Assembly: GCA_035906235.1 (NCBI GenBank)
Contig: JAMIFN010000004.1
Location: 1-9,399, forward strand
Length of the DNA stretch: 9,399 nt
Direction of reading: 5' to 3'
From: JAMIFN01 sp035906235
GTDB taxonomy: Bacteria; Pseudomonadota; Gammaproteobacteria; Burkholderiales; Burkholderiaceae_C
In this document: positions 1 to 5,485 of the stretch, piece after piece
How the letters are laid out: every line of letters begins with the position of its first letter
Numbering within the stretch: the stretch's first letter is position 1
Translations under genes and position numbers: made by a program
The notes under the pieces: model-generated
The model's input: the letters and a program-made list of their open reading frames with translations, nothing else
Databases searched by the model: none
Told to the model about the DNA's origin: nothing

Positions 1-735
1 GCGCTACTGGCCGGGCGCGCGGCGCTGCATATGGGTGCCGGTCGCACCTTTCTAGGTTTGCTAGACACCGCAGCCCCTGCTGTCGATTACGGCCAGCCCG
101 AGCTGATGCTGCAAGCGCCCGAGCTGGTATTGGGCGGCAGCGGCGCCCTGTGTTTGGGCCCGGGCATGGGGAAAAGTGCCGCCGCCTTGGCTATTTTGCA
201 AACCGCCTTGGCGCAAGCCGCGCCCCTTTTGCTCGATGCCGATGCCCTCAACCTCTTGGCCGCCCACGCGTCTGATTTTTTGCCCCTATTGCATGCGCGT
301 GCAGCCGCCGGACGCAACACCGTCCTCACCCCCCACGCCGCCGAAGCGGGGCGGCTGCTGGCCTGCCCATACCAAGACATCAATGCCCATCGCCCTGCTG
401 CGGCGCTGGGTTTGGCGCAAAAATACCAAGCCATCGTCCTGCTCAAAGGCTGCGGCAGCATCATCGCCACGCCCGCAGGCAGCCTCTTCATCAACCCCAC
501 AGGCACACCAGCCTTGGCCACGGGTGGCAGTGGCGATGTCTTATCTGGCCTGATCACCGGCTTGTTGGCACAGGTCGATGGCAGCGCGGACGCGGCATTG
601 GCCGCCGTTTTGGCTGGGGTTTATGTGCACGGCCTGGCTGCTGAAATGCTGGGCATCCCACGCGGATTGGCAGCGAGCGAACTCATTGCCCAAGCACGAT
701 CTGAGCTGCAGGCGTTAAACGACCAGCACCTGTAA
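1..735 (+). CDS. nnr: NAD(P)H-hydrate dehydratase domain, 5'-truncated (C-terminal part of Nnr)
   Basis: This is the C-terminal, YjeF/carbohydrate-kinase-like domain that dehydrates damaged NAD(P)H hydrates (S form) back to NAD(P)H using ADP or ATP. The reading frame is open from base 1 through the ATG at 31, and the ten codons before that ATG (ALLAGRAALH) match the family pattern, so the gene starts left of the window. Numbered from the ATG at 31, visible motifs are GPGMG (44-48), LLDADALNLL (67-76), the TPH..E block (100-105), LLKG (137-140) and ATGGSGDVLSG (163-173), whose Asp169 is the expected catalytic base. In many proteobacteria this domain is fused behind an epimerase domain; that half would lie outside the window. 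The ybeY ATG follows after 41 bases on the same strand. Function is confident; whether the protein is bifunctional cannot be seen. Confidence 0.93.
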   Translation, partial: ALLAGRAALHMGAGRTFLGLLDTAAPAVDYGQPELMLQAPELVLGGSGALCLGPGMGKSAAALAILQTALAQAAPLLLDADALNLLAAHASDFLPLLHARAAAGRNTVLTPHAAEAGRLLACPYQDINAHRPAAALGLAQKYQAIVLLKGCGSIIATPAGSLFINPTGTPALATGGSGDVLSGLITGLLAQVDGSADAALAAVLAGVYVHGLAAEMLGIPRGLAASELIAQARSELQALNDQHL

Positions 736-776
736 ACCTTCTTATTTTTCTGCACCACACAAATCCATCCAAAATC

Positions 777-1235
777 ATGAGCATCAACATCGACATCCAG
801 TGGCTCAGCAGCCCCAAACAGCGCGAGAGCGTGAGCGACGCCATGCTGCGCCGCTGGGTCAAGCAGGCGCTCGCACCCAGCGTTGAAAACGCCAGCATCA
901 CCCTGCGCATCGTGGGGCAGACTGAGGGTTTGGCGCTCAATAGCGCCTATCGCAAAAAAGATTACGCCACCAATGTGCTGACTTTCGACTACAGCGGCGC
1001 ACCCGATTTGGCGGCCGATATCGTCATCTGCGCCCCCGTGGTTGCCAAAGAAGCGCGGGCGCTGGGCATCAGCTTGAAAGCGCATTACGCCCACCTCGTC
1101 ATCCACGGCCTGCTGCACGCCCAAGGCTGGGACCACGAAACCAGCGAAGCCGACGCTGACGAGATGGAAATGACCGAGGGGTTTTTAATGCTCAGCCTAG
1201 GCTTGCCCCAGCCGTATCAAGAAATCGTCGATTAA
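777..1235 (+). CDS. ybeY: Endoribonuclease YbeY, rRNA maturation factor
   Basis: YbeY is a small cytoplasmic zinc-dependent RNase needed for 16S rRNA 3'-end maturation and 70S quality control. The 152-residue product has the usual length. The signature HGLLHAQGWDH (110-120) supplies the three zinc-binding histidines, His110, His114 and His120. It is preceded by the conserved LNSAYRKKD..TNVLTF block (54-70) with Arg59, and followed by an acidic stretch around 121-134. The ATG at 777 gives a full-length protein. The 15 bases before it (ending CCATCCAAAATC) contain no Shine-Dalgarno sequence. It lies 41 bases after nnr, probably co-transcribed with it, and converges with the DUF423 gene, leaving only 16 bases between stop codons. 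In many bacteria ybeY sits next to phoH-like and lnt genes; none is seen here. Identification is secure. Confidence 0.96.
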   Translation: MSINIDIQWLSSPKQRESVSDAMLRRWVKQALAPSVENASITLRIVGQTEGLALNSAYRKKDYATNVLTFDYSGAPDLAADIVICAPVVAKEARALGISLKAHYAHLVIHGLLHAQGWDHETSEADADEMEMTEGFLMLSLGLPQPYQEIVD

Positions 1236-1251
1236 AAAGCCAACCATGCCT

Positions 1252-1689
1252 TTACGCCCGCCGCAAGCCCCAAGCTGCGGGCAAAAGCAGCAACCAAGCC
1301 AGCATCAGCAGCGTGCCGCCCAGTGGGATAAAACGGTTCAAACCGCCAAAGCCCGTCAGCACACGCAGATAAATCAGGCCGCTGAACAGCAACACGCCCA
1401 GGGCAAACAGCGCCGCTGCGCACAGCAAACCAGTGGGCACAACCCGCCCTGTTTGCCCGCAGTACAAGCCCCAAAACCCCAAGACCAAGAGCACCGGCGC
1501 GTGCAGCATTTGCTGCAACACGGCTTGCTGCAAGCTGGCGCGGGCGGCTTCGCGCAACGCGCTATCAGCGATAAAACCCAGGCCGTGGCTGGCGTAGGCA
1601 GCCATGCCCACACCGGTTAAACCAAAAATCGCAGCCAGGGGCAAAGCCCAGCGCAGGCAAGCGGCCTTGTTCATGGTGCGGCTTTCCAT
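1252..1689 (-). CDS. DUF423 family small membrane protein (YgdD-like)
   Basis: A 145-residue inner-membrane protein with about four hydrophobic helices (roughly 13-32, 61-76, 86-104 and 116-138). It matches the DUF423 pattern: a G-x-A-x-x-x-HG motif near the first helix (here GMAAYASHGL, 28-37), a His-Ala pair starting helix two (63-64), FSGLIYL (102-108) and PLGG (122-125) before a Trp-containing last helix. The molecular role of this family is not established. The ATG at 1689 overlaps the plsC stop (TGATG, sharing one base), which favours this start and translational coupling; Met6 is an alternative start. It is the last gene of the minus-strand train and ends head-on against ybeY. Family assignment is by recalled pattern similarity to E. 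coli YgdD; no function is claimed. Confidence 0.85.
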   Translation of the reverse strand: MESRTMNKAACLRWALPLAAIFGLTGVGMAAYASHGLGFIADSALREAARASLQQAVLQQMLHAPVLLVLGFWGLYCGQTGRVVPTGLLCAAALFALGVLLFSGLIYLRVLTGFGGLNRFIPLGGTLLMLAWLLLLPAAWGLRRA

Positions 1690-2438
1690 CAGGCGGCAAA
1701 ACCTTCGGGGTCTAGGCGGCGCATTTCGCCCTCGATAAAGCCTTGCACCTGCGCCATCAGCGCGTCGGCGCTTTGCCCTTTCAGCGCCGCAATGGGCGCG
1801 CCGATAGAGACATCAACCACGCCCGGGTATTTGATAAAGCCTTTGCGCGGCCAGCACTTGGCCGAGGTGATGGCGACAGGCACGACGCGGCTGCCCGTGG
1901 CCAGCGCCAGGCGCGTGCCGCCCGTTTTGTATTCGCCCACTTGCCCGCGCGGGATGCGCGTGCCTTCAGGAAACATCGCAACGCTGCCACCAGCGGCCAT
2001 GATGCGCCCGCCTTCTTCGGTCACTTTGCGAAACGCCGCCCTGCCCTGTTTGCGGTCGATATGCACCATGTCGAGCTGCGCAATCGCCCAGCCAAAAAAG
2101 GGCACCCAGTTCAGCTCTTTTTTGTACACATAGGCAATGGGGCGCGGCATGATGGCGGGCAGCAAAAAGGTTTCATAGGTGGATTGATGTTTGGCCAAAA
2201 TCACCGGCGCCGCGCCTTCGAGCGGGATGTTTTCCATGCCCTGAATGCGCCAGTGCACTCCACAAATGGTGCGCAAACTCACCACCACATGGTTCAACCA
2301 AGTGCGCGCAATACGGTACAAAAAAGCCTTAGAGGCGAAAGGCCGCGCCAACAAAATCGCGCAGGCAAAGGGTACGACGGTCAGCATCATCCACAGCATA
2401 TGAAGGACAGAACGCAAGCAGCAAAAGAGTTTGAACAT
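1689..2438 (-). CDS. plsC: Lysophospholipid (1-acyl-glycerol-3-phosphate) acyltransferase
   Basis: PlsC-type enzymes transfer an acyl chain to the sn-2 position of lysophosphatidic acid, making phosphatidic acid at the inner membrane. With the ATG at 2438 the protein is 249 residues, starting with a hydrophobic segment (about 11-31). Catalytic block I is KHQSTYE (83-89), an HX4E form of the usual HX4D, as in related Burkholderiales proteins I recall. Block II contains HIDRKQGRAAF (126-136), block III is FPEGTR (156-161) and block IV is VVPVAIT (185-191). The frame stays open upstream to a TTG at 2492, but relatives begin close to the LRSVLHML stretch, so ATG 2438 is preferred. The bases before it (CTTTCTTCTTGCCCTT) hold no Shine-Dalgarno. 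The stop overlaps the next gene by one base (TGATG). Exact acyl-acceptor specificity is inferred. Confidence 0.92.
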   Translation of the reverse strand: MFKLFCCLRSVLHMLWMMLTVVPFACAILLARPFASKAFLYRIARTWLNHVVVSLRTICGVHWRIQGMENIPLEGAAPVILAKHQSTYETFLLPAIMPRPIAYVYKKELNWVPFFGWAIAQLDMVHIDRKQGRAAFRKVTEEGGRIMAAGGSVAMFPEGTRIPRGQVGEYKTGGTRLALATGSRVVPVAITSAKCWPRKGFIKYPGVVDVSIGAPIAALKGQSADALMAQVQGFIEGEMRRLDPEGFAA

Positions 2439-2471
2439 AAGGGCAAGAAGAAAGAGGCCTGGCGCTGCGAG

Positions 2472-2488
2472 TACTGGCAAAACCAGTA
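2472..2488. other. Perfect hairpin in the plsC leader
   Basis: TACTGG and CCAGTA form a perfect 6-bp stem around a 5-base loop (CAAAA on the plus strand), 33 bases upstream of the preferred plsC ATG. Neither strand has a T run after the stem, so it is not an intrinsic terminator. It could be a protein site, an RNA structure in the leader, or chance; a 6-bp stem alone is modest evidence. Confidence 0.4.
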
Positions 2489-2542
2489 TCAAAACAATAG
2501 CTACTCAGGCAGTTTTTACGGCTTAAAACGCGGATTTTATGC
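2488..2542. repeat. Possible degenerate interspersed repeat, phaR-plsC intergenic region
   Basis: The AT-rich intergenic stretch contains ATCAAAACAATAGCTACT. It resembles half of a short interspersed element I recall from Comamonadaceae genomes (a TCAAA..AATAGCTGCT core, usually with a second inverted arm). AAAAC and GTTTT arms flank part of it, but the second full arm is missing or eroded. Only one copy is in the window, so repetitiveness cannot be shown here. No clear sigma70 promoter for plsC was found in it. Confidence 0.25.
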
Positions 2543-3175
2543 TTATTTTTTCAGCTGAAAGGTTTTCAGCATTTGCTCTTGCATTTGCGCCAACATGCTG
2601 CGCGACTGCTCGCCATAATTGCCCATTAGGTTTTGCATCACGCCCGATTGCGGGTTCATCATCTGCGCCCAAGCATCGGGGCTGAGGACTTTGCGCTGCT
2701 CTTGCATGCGCGCTTGCATTTCCATCATGGCTTGAAAGTTTTTTTCCAGCGCACGCCCCATCACGCTTTGTGTGGCTTGGCCGTAAAAGCGAATCAGGTT
2801 CGAGAGGCTTTGTGCGCTAAAGAGCGGTAGGCCGCCTGACTCTTCTTCCAAAATGATTTGCAGCAAGATGCTGCGCGTGAGGTCTTCGCCCGTTTTGGCA
2901 TCGAGCACGATGAATTTTTTATGCGCCACCACCATGGTTTTAATTTCGGTCAGGGTGATATAGCTCGAGCTGCTGGTGTCGTAGAGGCGACGATTGGGGT
3001 ATTTTTTAATCACCACGCCATCAAAGGCGGGCGCAGACCCACTAGGGCTGGCAGGGGCAGCAGCGCGAGAGGTTTTGCTCGCCGTTTTTTTGGCTGCGGT
3101 TTTAGCGCCTGCTTTCTTTGCCGCTGGGGGGCGGGTAGAAGCGGGCTGGGCTGGGCTGGTTTTTTTAGCGGTCAT
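2543..3175 (-). CDS. phaR: Polyhydroxyalkanoate synthesis regulator PhaR
   Basis: PhaR binds DNA and PHA granules and represses phasin and PHA-synthesis genes until polymer accumulates. The 210-residue product has three parts. Residues 1-50 are a disordered-looking Lys/Ala/Pro/Ser tail, similar in make-up to histone H1 tails. Residues 54-115 are the conserved DNA-binding/accumulation domain, with KKYPNRRLYD (57-66), SSYITL (70-75), AKTGEDLTRSILLQII (93-108) and EEES (110-113). The rest is a Met/Gln-rich amphipathic region (about 116-205), likely helical and able to touch granules or phasins. The tail carries two A7 runs at codons 4-6 and 29-31. The ATG at 3175 has no Shine-Dalgarno; the bases before it read CACCTCCATAAGCTC. 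It sits between pdxH and plsC with no pha structural gene in view. Identity is strong; its targets cannot be seen here. Confidence 0.95.
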   Translation of the reverse strand: MTAKKTSPAQPASTRPPAAKKAGAKTAAKKTASKTSRAAAPASPSGSAPAFDGVVIKKYPNRRLYDTSSSSYITLTEIKTMVVAHKKFIVLDAKTGEDLTRSILLQIILEEESGGLPLFSAQSLSNLIRFYGQATQSVMGRALEKNFQAMMEMQARMQEQRKVLSPDAWAQMMNPQSGVMQNLMGNYGEQSRSMLAQMQEQMLKTFQLKK

Positions 3176-3221
3176 GAGCTTATGGAGGTGTGAATCACGG
3201 GCGAAACAGGGGCTTGGGGCG

Positions 3222-3243
3222 AGCGCCGCTTTAGGGCGCTAAA
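3222..3243 (-). other. Two overlapping, mutually exclusive hairpins at the pdxH stop
   Basis: AGCGCC (3222-3227) pairs with GGCGCT (3235-3240) across a 7-base loop that includes the pdxH stop codon. TTTAG (3230-3234) can instead pair with CTAAA (3239-3243) across 4 bases. The two stems cannot form together. No T tract follows in the transcribed direction, so termination is unlikely. Stems of 5-6 bp in GC-rich DNA can arise by chance; a role in separating pdxH from phaR is only a possibility. Confidence 0.3.
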
Positions 3244-3878
3244 CGCGCCAGCTGCCACTGCCCTGCTTGCAAGCGGTAGCTCAGGCGGTCGTGCAGGCGG
3301 CTGGGGCGGCCTTGCCAAAATTCCCAATAATCGGGCACAAGGCGGTAGCCGCCCCAAGTATCTGGGCGCGGCACGCTATCGGCGCCAGCAAAATGCGCAG
3401 CTTGCGCCTGCACCTTGGCATCTAAATCAACACGGCCTTGCAAAACTTGGCTTTGCGGCGAAGCCCAAGCCCCAGTTTGGCTGCCCTTAGGGCGGGTCGC
3501 AAAATAGGCATCGCTATCGGCTGCGGCAATTTTTTCAACTCGGCCTTCCATCCGCACCACGCGCTCTAGCTCGACCCAATGAAACTGCAGCGCCGCCTGC
3601 GGATTCCCGGCTAACTGCTGGCCTTTGCGACTGTTGTAGTGGGTAAACCATACGGGGCCGCGCTCATCGCATTCTTTGATCAAGACGATGCGCGTGCTGG
3701 GACGCAAATCACTGCCCACGGTAGCCAGGGTCATGGCATTGGGCTCGGGGATTTGCGCCGCTAAAGCTTGCTCGAACCAGGTTTTAAACAGGGTAAAGGG
3801 CGAGGCGGGCGCAGCGGCTTCCAGCAAAACGGCTTGGGCGTAGTCTTTGCGCAGGTGGTGGAGGTGATCGCGGTTCAT
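3231..3878 (-). CDS. pdxH: Pyridoxamine/pyridoxine 5'-phosphate oxidase
   Basis: PdxH is an FMN enzyme that oxidises pyridoxine or pyridoxamine 5'-phosphate to pyridoxal 5'-phosphate (PLP), the final step of PLP synthesis and salvage, in the cytoplasm. The 215-residue length is typical. Visible family blocks are the FMN-contacting RIVLIK (63-68), the TH.NSRKG segment (79-86), LERVVR.EG (104-112), RPKGSQTGAWAS (129-140, with the phosphate-contacting region), the WGGYR turn (175-179) and EFWQGRPSRLHDR (186-198), ending in the characteristic RLAP. The ATG at 3878 gives the expected N-terminus (RKDY at 10-13). The bases before it (GATTAGCCCCAACC) lack a Shine-Dalgarno. It follows coaE after 43 bases and precedes phaR by 55 bases. 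No other vitamin B6 gene is nearby, so its place here is probably incidental operon packing. Confidence 0.96.
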   Translation of the reverse strand: MNRDHLHHLRKDYAQAVLLEAAAPASPFTLFKTWFEQALAAQIPEPNAMTLATVGSDLRPSTRIVLIKECDERGPVWFTHYNSRKGQQLAGNPQAALQFHWVELERVVRMEGRVEKIAAADSDAYFATRPKGSQTGAWASPQSQVLQGRVDLDAKVQAQAAHFAGADSVPRPDTWGGYRLVPDYWEFWQGRPSRLHDRLSYRLQAGQWQLARLAP

Positions 3879-3916
3879 GGTTGGGGCTAATCAGCAATAT
3901 TCAGCGCGTATTGTCA

Positions 3917-3944
3917 CCGAGTTATTGCCGCCGAGTTATGGCCA
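3917..3944. repeat. 14-bp tandem duplication over the coaE stop codon
   Basis: CCGAGTTATTGCCG (3917-3930) is followed directly by CCGAGTTATGGCCA (3931-3944), identical at 12 of 14 positions. It spans the last five coaE codons and the stop. Removing one copy would put a TGA in frame two codons earlier, so the duplication appears to have lengthened CoaE by only two residues. The effect on function is probably nil. Confidence 0.6.
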
Positions 3945-4563
3945 CCCACTGCTGCTGCACCTGGGCGCGCAAAGCATCTAGAGATACGGCAGCGCCGTTA
4001 TCCAGCACCACATCGGCTGCGGCCAAACGCTGCTCGCGGCTGGCTTGTGCAGCCAATACGCCTTGCACCTGCGCCAGGCTCCAACCTTGGCTACTGGGGC
4101 GTGCGAGCACACGCGCGATTTGCAGCTCGGGCGGGCAATCCACCACCCAAAGCGCATCGATATGTGGGCGCCACTGCGCCAAATTTTCCACCAGCAGCGG
4201 AATATCCAGCACCACGGCTTGCGTGTCGGCTTGTCGCTCAGCAAGCTGCACGGCATCGGCTATGCCCTGCAAAATAAAGGGGCGCAGCAGAGTTTCTAGC
4301 TCTTGGCGCGCCTGCGGCTCTTGAAACACCAAATCCCGCATAGCTGCACGATTTAAACCCGCAGACGAATGGACCAAAGCATCGCCATAGCGCGCGTGTA
4401 AGGCTGGTACTGCCGCCCCACCTTGATCTGCCACGCTGCGGGCAATGGCGTCGGCATCCACAATGGCCGCGCCTAAATCGTGCAGCATGGCAGCCACTGT
4501 GCTTTTGCCGCTGCCTATGCCGCCAGTCAAACCTATACGGGGCATGCGCACTTGTACTTGCAT
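3922..4563 (-). CDS. coaE: Dephospho-CoA kinase
   Basis: CoaE phosphorylates the 3'-hydroxyl of the ribose in dephospho-CoA with ATP, the last step of coenzyme A synthesis. The 213-residue protein opens with the P-loop GGIGSGKS (14-21), then VDADAIAR (35-42), DIPLLVE (120-126) and WVVDCP (139-144), and a C-terminal lid with SREQRLAAAD (175-184). These are standard blocks of the NMP-kinase-like fold. Two starts are possible. The ATG at 4563 has AAGG five bases upstream, overlapping the pilD stop, and is preferred; Met7 (4545), closer to the RIGLTGG core, has none. It is seven bases behind pilD, a linkage to prepilin peptidase common in beta- and gammaproteobacteria. The zapD and yacG genes that often follow coaE in this context are absent; pdxH takes their place. 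A 14-bp duplication covers the 3' end. Confidence 0.97.
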   Translation of the reverse strand: MQVQVRMPRIGLTGGIGSGKSTVAAMLHDLGAAIVDADAIARSVADQGGAAVPALHARYGDALVHSSAGLNRAAMRDLVFQEPQARQELETLLRPFILQGIADAVQLAERQADTQAVVLDIPLLVENLAQWRPHIDALWVVDCPPELQIARVLARPSSQGWSLAQVQGVLAAQASREQRLAAADVVLDNGAAVSLDALRAQVQQQWVAITRRQ

Positions 4564-4568
4564 CTGCG

Positions 4569-4572
4569 CCTT
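4569..4572 (-). promoter_or_regulatory. coaE ribosome binding site overlapping the pilD stop
   Basis: On the minus strand AAGG lies five bases before the coaE ATG at 4563 and shares its two A bases with the pilD TAA. It supports the longer CoaE start and suggests translation of coaE by ribosomes finishing pilD. Confidence 0.5.
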
Positions 4573-5485
4573 AAGCCAAACCCAAAGGCGCCAGAATATT
4601 GCGCCAACCTAGGATATAAACCAAGCCGCCCGCCAGCACCAAAAACGGGCCAAAGGGCATGTATAAACCGCCTTCGCCCTCTTGGTTGCCATAGCTGCGC
4701 AGTTTAGATGCCAGCATCAAGCCTATGCCGATGACTGATCCCGTGATGGACGACATCAGCACAATCGGCAACAAAGCCTGCCAGCCCAACCAAGCGCCCA
4801 GCGCGGCCATAAGTTTGTAATCGCCATTGCCCATGGCTTGCTGGCCTTTGATTTTGCCCACGATCCAAGCTAGGGGAATAAACAGGCAGTAGCCGATGAC
4901 TACACCCCAAAATGCATCGCTAAAGCGTTCAATCAGGGGATTGAGGCTCAACATGGCCAGCATCAAGCCCAACCACAATAAAGGCTGGGTCAAGCTATCG
5001 GGCAGGAAAGTGGTATCCCAGTCTATCCAGAACAACGCGACGACCAGCGCCGAAAAAACGCACCAAGCCAGCATGGCCCAGCTCACACCAAAACGCCAAG
5101 CACTATAGGCAAACAGCATGCCCGTAAGCAACTCAATCAAAGGATAGCGCCACGAAATACCGCTTTTGCAGGCCGCGCATTTGCCACGCAAAAACAGCCA
5201 GCTGAACACGGGGATGTTTTCGTACCAACGGATTGCATGGCCGCAATGGCCGCAACGCGAGCTGGGGTGGCTGAGGCTAATTTGCGGCGCCGGTGGCAAC
5301 CAGTCGGGCTTGTCTTTTTGGCGATAGGCTTCAGCCTCAATAGCCCAAGCCTCGTCCATCATCTTGGGTAGGCGATAAATCACCACATTCAGAAAGCTGC
5401 CGATGAGCAGCCCCAAAACCCCAATAAACGCAGCCAAATACGCAGGCGGCAAAGACTGCAAAGCCGCCAAAAAATCCGCCAGCAT
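4571..5485 (-). CDS. pilD: Type IV prepilin peptidase/N-methyltransferase
   Basis: PilD is an inner-membrane aspartyl protease that cuts type IV prepilin leaders and methylates the new N-terminal residue. The 304-residue protein starts with a helix (about 15-38, containing GSFLNVVIYRLP), followed by a cytoplasmic loop with the zinc-binding pairs C78-x2-C81 and C103-x2-C106 typical of bifunctional enzymes with the methylase domain. Then come several membrane helices carrying the acidic motifs: WIDWDTTFLPD (153-163) and GNGDYKLMAALGAWLG (219-234), where Asp222 in the GxGDxKL motif and an Asp in the first motif form the catalytic pair. PFGPFL (277-282) is also conserved. Its ATG overlaps the pilC stop by one base (TAATG), with GGTGG five bases upstream as a likely ribosome site. 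No prepilin gene is in the window. Confidence 0.97.
   Translation of the reverse strand: MLADFLAALQSLPPAYLAAFIGVLGLLIGSFLNVVIYRLPKMMDEAWAIEAEAYRQKDKPDWLPPAPQISLSHPSSRCGHCGHAIRWYENIPVFSWLFLRGKCAACKSGISWRYPLIELLTGMLFAYSAWRFGVSWAMLAWCVFSALVVALFWIDWDTTFLPDSLTQPLLWLGLMLAMLSLNPLIERFSDAFWGVVIGYCLFIPLAWIVGKIKGQQAMGNGDYKLMAALGAWLGWQALLPIVLMSSITGSVIGIGLMLASKLRSYGNQEGEGGLYMPFGPFLVLAGGLVYILGWRNILAPLGLA

Noticed and set aside
1236..1290. Possible bidirectional terminator between convergent ybeY and the DUF423 gene, including GCCCGC/GCGGGC at 1256-1282.
   Set aside because: The stem lies inside the DUF423 coding end, and the nearest T run is about 18 bases away rather than directly after the stem; no proper intrinsic terminator is visible.
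2439..2492. An 18-residue longer PlsC starting at TTG 2492.
   Set aside because: It needs a rare start codon, runs through the hairpin at 2472-2488, and relatives begin near the 2438 ATG.
1743..2558. A long plus-strand open frame (271 codons) antisense to plsC.
   Set aside because: The opposite strand encodes a clear PlsC with all four acyltransferase blocks; the antisense product is His/Arg/Gln-rich with no family resemblance, as expected from a shadow frame.
2549..2560. Perfect 12-bp palindrome TTTCAGCTGAAA.
   Set aside because: It encodes the last residues of PhaR (FQLK) and is only a back-to-back palindrome without a loop; chance within coding sequence is the simplest reading.
3881..4324. 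A 147-codon plus-strand frame antisense to coaE.
   Set aside because: The product is Ser/Cys/Arg-rich low-complexity and lies fully within coaE, whose motifs are unambiguous.
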